The position numbers and the translations under genes were made by a program. Shown piece by piece: positions 36,636-44,204 of a stretch of 44,748 bases of DNA; position 1 is the first letter of the stretch, and each line of letters starts with the position of its first letter. Under the pieces are notes generated by a model. That model saw only the letters and a list, made by a program, of their open reading frames with translations. It was not told where the DNA came from and did not search any database. Origin of the DNA: Mesostigma viride (Eukaryota; Streptophyta; Mesostigmatophyceae; Mesostigmatales; Mesostigmataceae). Where the stretch lies: NCBI GenBank assembly GCA_009746045.1, contig RPFO01001828.1, positions 1-44,748 on the forward strand. The letters are read 5' to 3'.

Positions 36636-37444
36636 TGGACGCGATGCCCGACCGACGGCTCGCGGCGTTCGTGACGGACGCCTTGCCCGACCGGCTGCTC
36701 GAAGCGCTCTGGCTCGCCGTCCTGTGGGTGCTCGCGCTCGCGCGGACGTTCCACAGGCGGTGGACCGCTCTCCGGCGAGTCGACCCTCCCAACATCCTGG
36801 TGACCCGCGCGATATTGTACGACGCGTCCGGCGACGCGGACGTGACGCGCGAGTTCGTGAGACGGGTGGACGAGGGAGTCCTGGACTGCGACGTCCGCGA
36901 GTTCCGAGACCAGGTGGACGTGTCGTGGTTCGAGCGGCCGGGCGAACGCGTGTTCCTGGGAGTGGAGTACATCGTCCCCGGGCGCGCGCATTCGGGCAAA
37001 TCGTACGCGATCGTGTACGACCTGAACGAAACGGGCCGGCGGGTCAAGTTCCCGCCCACCGCCCCGACCGAGGACCAGCGACTCGCGGTGTCCATGTCCA
37101 AGAGACGCGTGCTGTCCGCGTCGTTCGGATCGGACACGGAGCGACTCGTGACGGACGACGCGATCGCCTTGGCCGGTCCGATGCGCGACCTGTACGTGGG
37201 CGACGGCATGCCCCCGCCCGTGGACGGCGCCATACACTGGATAGCTCGCCACGCGCCCTCGGACGCCAAGGGCGGCGGCGCGGGACCTCGCGCGATCGGG
37301 GCGGGCGACCGTCTGCGGATCTTCTACGCCACGGGGGAGACGGCGACGTACGACCTCTCGTGTCCCGGCGTGATCGACGGCCCGATCCCGTCGAATCGGG
37401 CGGCGTCCGTACCTCCGACGCGCGCGGCCGTCGAGGGCGAATAG
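36635..37444 (+). CDS. Membrane-anchored hypothetical protein (269 aa)
   Basis: The ATG at 36635 overlaps the previous stop codon by one base. A hydrophobic helix near the N terminus (LLEALWLAVLWVLALARTF, ~20-38) is followed by basic residues and a ~220-residue beta-rich domain (WFERPGERVFLGVEYIVPG, GKSYAIVYDLNETGRRVKFP, LRIFYATGETATYDLSCPG). The layout is that of a type II or signal-anchored membrane protein with a globular exterior, plausible for a virion membrane protein. No family recognised. The frame is intact. Confidence 0.65.
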   Translation: MDAMPDRRLAAFVTDALPDRLLEALWLAVLWVLALARTFHRRWTALRRVDPPNILVTRAILYDASGDADVTREFVRRVDEGVLDCDVREFRDQVDVSWFERPGERVFLGVEYIVPGRAHSGKSYAIVYDLNETGRRVKFPPTAPTEDQRLAVSMSKRRVLSASFGSDTERLVTDDAIALAGPMRDLYVGDGMPPPVDGAIHWIARHAPSDAKGGGAGPRAIGAGDRLRIFYATGETATYDLSCPGVIDGPIPSNRAASVPPTRAAVEGE

Positions 37445-37528
37445 AAATCGCCCCGTCTCGTGGGAAAGGGGTTCGCGAGCGCGAGCTCTCACTCACCGAT
37501 TCGCGGAAAGGACGTCCGGACGTCGCGA

Positions 37529-38329
37529 ATGTCCTACACAGATGACGACGCGTATCTGGACGGGGACGATGTCTCGGAGCGCGATTATCCCGTCCCGATG
37601 GACGCGTCGGACGAGGAGACGGACGCGGAGGCGGGTCCCGAAAAAGGCGCGGTGACCGACCGCGCGGGGCCGCACCGCGTGTTCCAAGTGAAGCCGTTGC
37701 TAGACCTGTTGGACCGCACGCGGCACGCCGGGTGGCCGGAGCGGGTGGACACCTGCTGCTGGTGGTGCTGCCACCCGTTCGACACGGTGCCTTGCGCGCT
37801 GCCGATCAAGTACCGGGAAGGGAAGGGGTTCACGGTGAAGGGGTGCTTCTGCTCTTTCAGCTGCGTCAAGGCGTACAACACCTCCGATTCGGGGCAGGGG
37901 GGCGAGTCGGCGCGGCGCACGGGGTTCATCTTCCTCATGTGTCTCCGCCTGTGGAAGATGAACCCGCGACGGGACGCGCGGCAGTTCCGCGGGGTGATCA
38001 CGGCGCCCCCGCGCACGTGTCTGAAAATGTTCGGGGGGTACATGACCGTCGAGGAGTTCCGGGCGTCCACCAGGACCGAGATCCACATGGTGAAGGAGCC
38101 GCCGTACGACATGGAGTTCATACAGCAGGTGGACTGCGCCCGCAAGATCAGCGAACGGGCCAGGACCACGAAGAAAGACGCGGAGCCCTCGCGGAAGAGG
38201 ATCGAGGGCGGCGCGGACGCGGCCGTCCGGAGGGGCAAGCCTCCCGCCCCGCTGAGCGTCAAGAGGACCAAGTCCCTCGTAAAGCCGTCGTGCTCGCTAG
38301 ACAAGTTCGTGACCTTCAAATCCAAGTGA
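37529..38329 (+). CDS. VLTF2-like late transcription factor (FCS zinc finger)
   Basis: 266 residues. Acidic N terminus, then a cysteine-rich domain at ~70-120: DTCCWWCCHPFDTVPCALPI, GKGFTVKGCFCSFSCVKAYN. C-x2-C plus FCSxxC-xxAY is the FCS-type finger typical of the VLTF2 (poxvirus A1L-like) transcription factors found across large eukaryotic DNA viruses. It is followed by the conserved FLMCLRLWKMNP and APPRTCLKMFGGYMTVEEF stretch. A Lys/Arg/Pro-rich C terminus ends the protein. It probably directs viral late promoters with the viral RNA polymerase. Start chosen at ATG 37529. A 3' hairpin with AATAAA follows 20 bp after the stop. The frame is intact. Confidence 0.75.
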   Translation: MSYTDDDAYLDGDDVSERDYPVPMDASDEETDAEAGPEKGAVTDRAGPHRVFQVKPLLDLLDRTRHAGWPERVDTCCWWCCHPFDTVPCALPIKYREGKGFTVKGCFCSFSCVKAYNTSDSGQGGESARRTGFIFLMCLRLWKMNPRRDARQFRGVITAPPRTCLKMFGGYMTVEEFRASTRTEIHMVKEPPYDMEFIQQVDCARKISERARTTKKDAEPSRKRIEGGADAAVRRGKPPAPLSVKRTKSLVKPSCSLDKFVTFKSK

Positions 38330-38348
38330 TCCGAACGACTCCCACGTA

Positions 38349-38362
38349 TTTATCGCAATAAA
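38349..38362. terminator. AATAAA hairpin after the VLTF2-like gene
   Basis: TTTAT-CGCA-ATAAA (5-bp stem, 4-nt loop) extended to CAATAAAG, 20 bp after the stop at 38329, in the gap before a convergent gene. Beyond it, 38385-38460 is rich in short ATGCAC/ACACAC repeats with no coding potential. Confidence 0.5.
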
Positions 38363-38466
38363 GATTCCGCCGTTTCGCGCCCCACGAATGCGTATGCACA
38401 CACACACTGTCCCATACACATACACGAATGCACCCAAATGCACACACGAGTATGCACGCCGACGCG

Positions 38467-38763
38467 TCACGAACGACCGCACGGCTTGCGAACGTGCAGA
38501 TCCCACGCGGCCCCGTCGCAATTCCGGACGATCGCGTCGCCGTAGACGGCTTTCCCGAACGCCAGGCTCGCGTGCACGTTGAGTTTGCGGTTTTTCTTGT
38601 GCGCGTTCGCGTCGTATTCGAGTTCGTACCCGCACGGTCCGTGCGATACCACGGTCGTGGCGCTCGTGCCCAGGATGCCCAACAGGATGCGATACCGTCC
38701 GGCCACGGGCACGACGGCCGGGGTGACGCACGGGTCGTCCTCGTTCAACACGACCGCGTTCAT
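38467..38763 (-). CDS. Hypothetical small beta-rich protein (98 aa)
   Basis: ATG at 38763 (MNAVVLNEDDPCVTPAVV). Short hydrophobic strands (YRILLGILGTSATTVVSHGP, NVHASLAFGKAVYGDAIV), three cysteines spread along the sequence, and no membrane helix. I do not recognise it. The divergent 50-bp gap to the plus gene at 38814 contains AATCAAATATTAGC and GGTTATAATACG, giving each side an AT-rich element. The frame is intact. Confidence 0.6.
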   Translation of the reverse strand: MNAVVLNEDDPCVTPAVVPVAGRYRILLGILGTSATTVVSHGPCGYELEYDANAHKKNRKLNVHASLAFGKAVYGDAIVRNCDGAAWDLHVRKPCGRS

Positions 38764-38813
38764 CTCGCCGTCGGTCCGAAATCAAATATTAGCATTGGTT
38801 ATAATACGCGCCC

Positions 38814-40200
38814 ATGAGTCGAAGGGTGTCGCACGCCCATTTGGAGCCGTACATGAGACAGGCCGCAGACCAGGCGGGGACGCGACCTCTACAGACACGT
38901 TCCGAGAAATGCTCCTGCGGAACATCGCGGGCGGAGGACCGTCCTCGTCGCCCGCGCCGCGGCCGAGGAATACGACGCCGCGGCTCTCACCGATTGTACG
39001 CGCGGGCCGCGGCGAGTCGAGAGGCCGATCGGAAGTCGACCTCCTACTACGCGCAACCGGTCGCCGCGACCGCCGCCCGCGACACGTACACGTACACGCC
39101 GTACTCGTCGTCCGTAGCGGCGGCCAAGAGCACCCCGACCATCGATTACTGGACCAAGCAGCTCGCGAAGGACAAGTCGAGCGGGGGCAGCTACGCCTTC
39201 GAGGCGAAGAACGAGATCCCGGTGTCCTGGCTCGCCAAGTCTGAGTGGACCCCCGGTCGACCGCTTGGCCCGCGACAGCCTCCAAGGGGGTCGGGACTCT
39301 TACCGAAGCGCTGGCGGCCCTCCGCGCCGACCCGCCGCCCGTGACCGCGGAAGCGAGCGCGAAGTTCGCGAAGACCCTCGAGAAGGCCGGCTTCCCTTCG
39401 ACTCGCCCGGAACTGCGGACCGGCTCGTGGTTCTCCTCGTCGAACGCGTACATGGCGAACTGTTCGCAGGGCTTGGCGAAGAAAATGACCAAGTCGGAGG
39501 CGGTGGAACTCGCGTCCTACTTGCACCCGACGATCCCCAAGGACCTCCTCCACGGGGCCACGAAGCCGAACCTGTGCGCGATGGTGTCGGACGAGATCGT
39601 GACGGCCGTCACGACGGCGCTGACGGAGGCCGCCCTCCGCGACACGAGTTCGCACGCCCGCCTCTTCAACATCGCTCGTCTGACGAACCCCAAGATTCCG
39701 GCGACCGACATCGCCAAAATGACCCTGGAGGAACTCCGCGAGGTCGTCGCGACGTCGCTCGCGCCGAGCGATCGGGAGAGGATCGTGAGCGCCTTCGGGT
39801 CGCTCCAGGACGCGGTGACCCACGGGACGGTCGGGACCTTCAACTTGCTGAAACTGGCGGCCGATAAGGCGCGCGCCATGCGAGCGAGCCATTCGGCCCC
39901 GGTCCTCGGACAAGCCCAGGAGGCGCGAAGGAGGCGGTCAAGGCGTCGACGGCGGCCGTGGGGACGCAGACCGCGGCCCCGGCGCCTTCCCACATCATAG
40001 GCGCGGCGTCCTTCGCCGCCAACCGCCCGCGATCCGACGCGGCGCGCAAGATCATCGCCACGTACCACCTGGACCGCGCGTCCAAGTTCTCGAAATTCCT
40101 GCGATCCACCGCGCCCGGGTCCGCCGTGTGCAAGCCGCGCGTCCGCACCCTCCCGTGCGGCGGCGCGGACCGGCGTCGGGGGGTCGCCTTGTGCGGCTGA
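38814..40200 (+). CDS. Hypothetical protein (~460 aa), frame-broken
   Basis: I do not recognise this gene. ATG at 38814 (MSRRVSHAHLEPYMRQAADQ) follows a TATAAT element by about 15 bp. Coding character moves between frames near 38885, 38955, 39000, 39240 and 39930, ending at TGA 40200. Recognisable stretches are TSTDTFREMLLRNIAGGG, STPTIDYWTKQLAKDKSSGG, a Thr/Ala-rich helical middle (ALAALRADPPPVTAEASAKF, KMTKSEAVELASYLHP) and IIATYHLDRASKFSKFLRS. It is helical and Ala/Thr/Lys-rich, possibly a virion core protein. Function unknown. Confidence 0.55.
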
Positions 40201-40259
40201 ACGGGCCCGAAACTTGTCTCCGTCCATCACGAGGATCCGACCGCGCGTCTATCGCGGCC

Positions 40260-40901
40260 ATGGCACTGGATCGCGCGCACGGTCACGGGTTCGAGCCGAC
40301 GGACGAGGAACGCAAGGGTTTCGGGCCCGGGGACAAACTCGAGGCCGTCCGGCGCCAGCGGTCGACGCTCGAGGGCTACTTCCGCCACCAGCTGAAGAGC
40401 ATCTCTAACGCGCGAGGCCACGGCCGGGGGAAGAAAGTGTCCCTGACGGTGAAGGAGCTCGCGGACATGTGGAAGCGGCAGGGCGGCCGGTGTCGCCTGA
40501 CGGGCCTGGCCATGTCCCACGAGGCGCCGCGGGCGGGCGAGCCGCGCCACGACGATTCGGTCGCGGTCGACCTCATCGATCCGTCCAAGGGGTACGCGGC
40601 CAGCAACGTCCGCCTCGTGTGCTACCGCGTGTACCACATGAAGCTCGGTTGCCCCGTGGAAACGCTGTACCGCTTCTCGAAGGCTCTGGCCGCTTTCCGC
40701 GCCGACGCGGACGACGCGATCGGTACGGCCGACGCGACCGACGCGTCCGACGCGATCGGCACGGCCGACACGATCGGCACGGCCGACACGATCGGCACGG
40801 CCGACACGTCGGTACGGGACGACGAAACGCCGTCGGATCGGCGCAGGATCGACGGCGAGGAGATCGTTCGCCGAGTGGAGAGGTGGGCCGACGCGGTATA
40901 A
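40260..40901 (+). CDS. HNH endonuclease-like protein
   Basis: 213 residues. The core at ~70-130 reads LADMWKRQGGRCRLTGLAMS, DDSVAVDLIDPSKGYAASNV, RLVCYRVYHMKLG. This is the 'C..TG ... S.DRIDpskGY...NV..V...vN.MK' layout of phage-type HNH nucleases that cut or nick DNA. The usual Arg after the first Asp is replaced (DLID), so activity is uncertain. The basic N-terminal region may bind DNA. The C-terminal tail contains tandem DTIGTA hexapeptides from an 18-bp repeat. Roles in recombination, packaging or self-spread are all possible. The frame is intact, and its final codons contain the TATA box of the next gene. Confidence 0.65.
   Translation: MALDRAHGHGFEPTDEERKGFGPGDKLEAVRRQRSTLEGYFRHQLKSISNARGHGRGKKVSLTVKELADMWKRQGGRCRLTGLAMSHEAPRAGEPRHDDSVAVDLIDPSKGYAASNVRLVCYRVYHMKLGCPVETLYRFSKALAAFRADADDAIGTADATDASDAIGTADTIGTADTIGTADTSVRDDETPSDRRRIDGEEIVRRVERWADAV
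40753..40806 (+). repeat. 18-bp tandem repeats in the HNH gene tail
   Basis: CGATCGGCACGGCCGACA repeated at 40753, 40771 and 40789, with a diverged copy near 40718. Encodes repeated (D/T)-I-G-T-A-D. Confidence 0.85.
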
Positions 40902-40903
40902 AA
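40897..40903 (+). promoter_or_regulatory. TATA box (TATAAAA) with ~225-nt leader
   Basis: GGTATAAAACCCGGG at the very end of the HNH coding region, 231 bp before the ATG at 41128. The leader 40910-41127 is C/A-rich with repeated CACC, CAAG and CCTC words and no coding potential. Confidence 0.6.
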
Positions 40904-41127
40904 CCCGGGCGCGTTCCAAACGCCCCTCATCTTCTCTCCGTTCTCAGTAAGCCTCAAGACTCTCCCGAGTCACCCAAGCACCTCAGGACATCCCACACGT
41001 CCTCCAAGCCCCGGAACCCAAGCACCCTCGGACGATCCGTCTGTCCACAAGGAATCGGAGGAACTCCGAACGCACCGGACACCCATCTCGCCTTCGCGCA
41101 CCCGATCCGGACCAAAGGACATCCGAA

Positions 41128-41847
41128 ATGTCTAGCATCGTCTTCTTCGACGACTTCGACGCCTCCAAGGTCGTGTACAACGTCCCCAAGCGCACGGCCT
41201 CGGGGGGTCTCTCCGTGTACATCAACTACGACAAGGACGGCAGGAGCCCCAACGGGCGCATGCACATCCAGACCCCGCGCATGCGCGCGCCCTTCGGCAT
41301 CAGCTGCTTCGAGGGCAAGAACCAGCCGCCCAAGTACACCCTGCAGCTGTCCTTCGACGACTACACCGTCAAGGGGACCGACAACGAGAAGTTTTACGCC
41401 GCGTGGTCGCGGTTCGACGAGAAGAACAAGGAGATGTCCCACGACAAGAGCCAGGCGTGGTTCAACAAGAAAATGACCAGGGACCTGATCGACGCGTTCT
41501 ACACGTCCGCCATCAAGCCCACGACCAAGCCCGAGCAGGGGTACCCCCCCACGTTCAAGTGCTCGGTCCCATTCCGCAACAACAAGTTCGAGTGCGCGTT
41601 CTTCGACGAGAACAAGACCCCCGCGACCGGCTTCGACGTGCCCAAGGGGTGCGAGGTGCAGGTCATCTTCGAGGTCACGCGCATGTGGTTCATGGACAAG
41701 AACTTCGGCTGCACGCCCGTGGTCAAGTCCGTGCAGTTCTTTTCGAATAACCGTCTGAGCGACGGGTACAACTTCCTCGAGCGGCCGCTCAAGGAGCCGG
41801 AGGAGGAGGAGGAGAACCGCGACGAGGACGTCAGCGGACCTCAGTGA
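41128..41847 (+). CDS. Putative ssDNA-binding protein (DUF5871-like)
   Basis: 239 residues. Features: FFDDFDASKVVYNVPKRTAS, HIQTPRMRAPFGISCFEG, KYTLQLSFDDYTVKG, FYAAWSRFDEKNKEM, VQVIFEVTRMWFMDKNFGCT, and a C-terminal acidic tail of E and D. The 'QTP.M..PFG.S ... Y.L.LSF' signature belongs to a family widespread in large eukaryotic DNA viruses (DUF5871-like, from memory). African swine fever virus CP312R, an OB-fold ssDNA-binding protein, is thought to be related. The acidic tail is typical of replication ssDNA-binding proteins. Canonical TATA box, long leader and frequent CTC/AAG codons fit high expression. The frame is intact. Confidence 0.6.
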   Translation: MSSIVFFDDFDASKVVYNVPKRTASGGLSVYINYDKDGRSPNGRMHIQTPRMRAPFGISCFEGKNQPPKYTLQLSFDDYTVKGTDNEKFYAAWSRFDEKNKEMSHDKSQAWFNKKMTRDLIDAFYTSAIKPTTKPEQGYPPTFKCSVPFRNNKFECAFFDENKTPATGFDVPKGCEVQVIFEVTRMWFMDKNFGCTPVVKSVQFFSNNRLSDGYNFLERPLKEPEEEEENRDEDVSGPQ

Positions 41848-42049
41848 GACGGTCCGGGACCGCCGGCCCTAGCGGCCCTAGCGGCCGAGCACGCGGGACA
41901 GTGTCGCACGCAATTTGTAATCATAATTCGTACATTGTAATGAAAATGAATTCGAATCATTCCGTGTCTCTCCAGCCAATGCACAAATGCACTATGCAAT
42001 AATATCTATCGGTCAGGTATAACGCGGCGTGTCGCTCGTAGGTATCAGG
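41848..42049. other. Intergenic region without a gene
   Basis: Contains a GGCCCTAGC duplication near 41866-41884, an AT-rich stretch with small palindromes (AATGAATTCGAATCATT near 41945-41961), and TATCTATCGGTCAGGTATAACGC about 30-45 bp upstream of the next ATG as a likely promoter. Confidence 0.4.
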
Positions 42050-42424
42050 ATGGCGAAGACCAGGAGCAAGACGAGGAGCGAAGTGTACTGCGGTATGGGC
42101 AAGAAGCCCGCGAACAGGAGGCAGGGGTCCGTCGCCGAGTGCATGGAGTTGAGTCAGGTGCGCAGGTACGGCGTGGAAGCCATCGCCAGGGAGGTGGTGG
42201 AGAGATATTTCGCGAGAGTGAAGGAGGCGAAGGCCCGCCGGGACGCCGCGTATCGGTCGAGACGGAAGGCGAGCGGCAACCCGATCGCTCGGTCCAAGTC
42301 CAAATCCGGCACGAAGACGAGGACGAGGAAGCCTGCGAGGAAGAAGACGCCGGCACCCGTTTCGGCGGCCCTTGCGGTCGCCGTCGGCCCGCGGCGGTCG
42401 GCCCGTCTCGCCGCGCGGCGGTAG
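42050..42424 (+). CDS. Small basic YCG-motif virus protein (124 aa)
   Basis: ATG at 42050 (an upstream non-ATG extension is discarded). Residues ~10-45 read EVYCGMGKKPANRRQGSVAE, CMELSQVRRYGVEAIA, a motif known to me from short proteins of many large eukaryotic DNA viruses. The C-terminal half is strongly basic and Ala/Lys/Arg-rich (KSKSGTKTRTRKPARKKT), able to bind nucleic acid. The same Cys-Gly...Gly-Ser...Cys...Gln-Val-Arg...Tyr-Gly pattern occurs in the protein at 31394-32494. Function unknown; a histone-like or virion core role is inference. The frame is intact. Confidence 0.65.
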   Translation: MAKTRSKTRSEVYCGMGKKPANRRQGSVAECMELSQVRRYGVEAIAREVVERYFARVKEAKARRDAAYRSRRKASGNPIARSKSKSGTKTRTRKPARKKTPAPVSAALAVAVGPRRSARLAARR

Positions 42425-42430
42425 TTCAAT

Positions 42431-43445
42431 CAAACGTTTTCGATCGGACGGTCCCGTGTCACGATGCGGCCCGTTCGACCGCCTAAATACCAAACCGGAC
42501 TATCAAACGGGCGTGCTCGTCGACGCATTGTCACGATCGCTCGCGGATCGCGAGACACGAACCACATCCAAAAGTCCAAGAGGACACCAAACCTGTCCGG
42601 ACATCCCAGTCGTTTTCACAGCTATCGACGATGTCGAGCGTTGTCCGCTACTTGACCCCGGCCGACGGGGCGGAAGATGACCCGGGCTTCAAGGGCAAGA
42701 TTCGCGTGACGGATGATGGCAGAATTTCCATTTTTGACGTATTGGCATGCATCGGTTTTAAGAATCCGCGAGATGCGTGGTCAAAGCTCTTGAAAGCTAA
42801 TCCCGACATCGTCTCTGTCAGAGACGACAGGAAATTTCCCGGGGCGAGGCAGCGAGACACGCCAGTCACGGATCGGAAGGGTCTGTCCAAGATCCTTATG
42901 CTGCTGCCCGGCAAGATCACGGCCCATTTCCGCATCGGGCTTTCCAAACGTGTCGATCGGACGGTCCCGTGTCACGATGCGGCCCGTTCGACCGCATAAA
43001 TACCGGATTGATCTATCGAACAGGCGTGCTCCTCGACGCATAGTCGACGGTCTCTCGCGGACCACGAGACACTAAGCACATCCCACAACTCCGAGCGGAC
43101 ACCGAACCTGTCTAAGTAGGTTAGCTACCAACCATGTCTCTTGTCGTTCGATACCTGACCCCGAGCGACGGAGCCGACGACGACCCTGCTTTCAACGGCA
43201 AGATCCGCGTGACAAATGATGGCAAGATTTCCATCATCGACGTGCTGTCATGCCTGGGGTTTAAGTCCCCGAGAGATATTTGGTTCAAGCTTCAAAAAGC
43301 CAATCCCGACATCGTCTCTGTCAGAGACGACAGGAAATTTCCCGGGGCAAGGCAGCGAGACACACCAGTCACGGATCGGAAGGGTCTGTCCAAGATCCTT
43401 ATGCTGCTGCCCGGCAAGATCGCGGCCCAATTCCGTGACAGGCTT
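42431..43445 (+). repeat. Partial tandem duplication of promoter plus Bro-like gene
   Basis: The block CGATCGGACGGTCCCGTGTC with ACGATGCGGCCCGTTCGACC, a TAAATACC element, a leader and the first ~300 coding bases occurs twice: from 42431 and from about 42944. Spacing is 513 bp at the promoter marker and 503 bp between the two ATGs (42631 and 43134). Confidence 0.85.
42631..42999 (+). pseudogene. Truncated copy of the Bro-like gene
   Basis: 122 codons. Residues 1-~100 closely match the start of the next gene (VVRYLTPADGAEDDPGFKGK; NPDIVSVRDDRKFPGARQRD; SKILMLLPGKI). The reading frame then runs into the duplicated promoter of the downstream copy, adding a foreign tail (VDRTVPCHDAARSTA) before a stop at 42999. 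It has its own TAAATA element 147 bp upstream of the ATG, so it may still be expressed as an N-terminal domain alone. It is either a functional short paralogue or a decaying duplicate. Confidence 0.65.
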
Positions 43446-44012
43446 TCAATCCTCAATGAGAGGTACCTGGACGCGGACCGGTCGTTGGCCGACGACATCA
43501 ACGCCCGCGCCGATGCCAAGGACGCGGAGAACGGAATCGTCGCCGTCAAGGAACACCCTCGCATCAAGTCATGCGAGACGACCAAATCGCACATGGCCGC
43601 CATCGCGGCGGTCACTCCCAAGGAGGATATGGGGCGGACGTGCGCCATCGTGAACAACAGCGTCAACCGCGCCATAACGGGGATGAACACGGGGCAGTAC
43701 CGCGCTCACCACGGGCTGAAGAAGGGTGAGGGCACGAGAAACATCTTCCTCCCCCCCATGAGCATGGGAGTCGCGTTCATGAACTCCGTGCACGAGACAC
43801 AGGTGCGCAACGGCGCCGACCCGATCCGATCGATTCAGGAAACGGAAAAACATTTCGCCATTCTCTCCTCCAACTGCGGACTGCACGCGATGGCTCTCCA
43901 GCCGGTGGACAAGAAGGTGCGGATCGCGAACGAGCAGGTCATGGAGGCCAACCGCGCCCACGACCGCGCGGCGATCGGGTGCGCACCGGCCGCCAAGAGG
44001 CTGAGGGCGTAA
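43134..44012 (+). CDS. Bro/KilA-like giant-virus protein (292 aa)
   Basis: The N-terminal ~110 residues read GKIRVTNDGKISIIDVLSCL, FKSPRDIWFKLQKANPDIVS, KFPGARQRDTPVTDRKGLSK and ILMLLPGKIAAQFRDRLSIL. 'DV....G...pr.iW..L ... FpG...r.TPv ... lLPGk.A..fR' is the signature of a Bro-N/KilA-related family common in large DNA viruses, probably DNA-binding. The middle and C-terminal parts are helical with no further motif. It has an ATAAATACC element ~137 bp upstream and a duplicated, truncated copy directly upstream. An AATAAA hairpin lies 75 bp after the stop. The frame is intact. Confidence 0.7.
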   Translation: MSLVVRYLTPSDGADDDPAFNGKIRVTNDGKISIIDVLSCLGFKSPRDIWFKLQKANPDIVSVRDDRKFPGARQRDTPVTDRKGLSKILMLLPGKIAAQFRDRLSILNERYLDADRSLADDINARADAKDAENGIVAVKEHPRIKSCETTKSHMAAIAAVTPKEDMGRTCAIVNNSVNRAITGMNTGQYRAHHGLKKGEGTRNIFLPPMSMGVAFMNSVHETQVRNGADPIRSIQETEKHFAILSSNCGLHAMALQPVDKKVRIANEQVMEANRAHDRAAIGCAPAAKRLRA

Positions 44013-44086
44013 GCCGAAACATACCGAAATAGTTCGAGGTAGACATTTCCAAACAAGACTGCATGCAAGTAGTTTTGTATTAAGTA

Positions 44087-44108
44087 ATTTTTATTCATCA
44101 ATAAATTC
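44087..44108. terminator. AATAAA hairpin between convergent genes
   Basis: AATTTTTATT-CATC-AATAAATT: perfect TTTATT/AATAAA stem (44091-44096 with 44101-44106), CATC loop, extended with two bulged T. It is located between the stop at 44012 (plus) and the stop at 44205 (minus), and offers AATAAA to both transcripts. Confidence 0.6.
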
Positions 44109-44204
44109 GTTCACGATGCAGTCAACGAGGTACGCGAGACAGTCTTCCCAACAGTACATACACGATCGCGGCGTAGAACTCTAGCTAGCACCGCGCGCGA
44201 ACGG

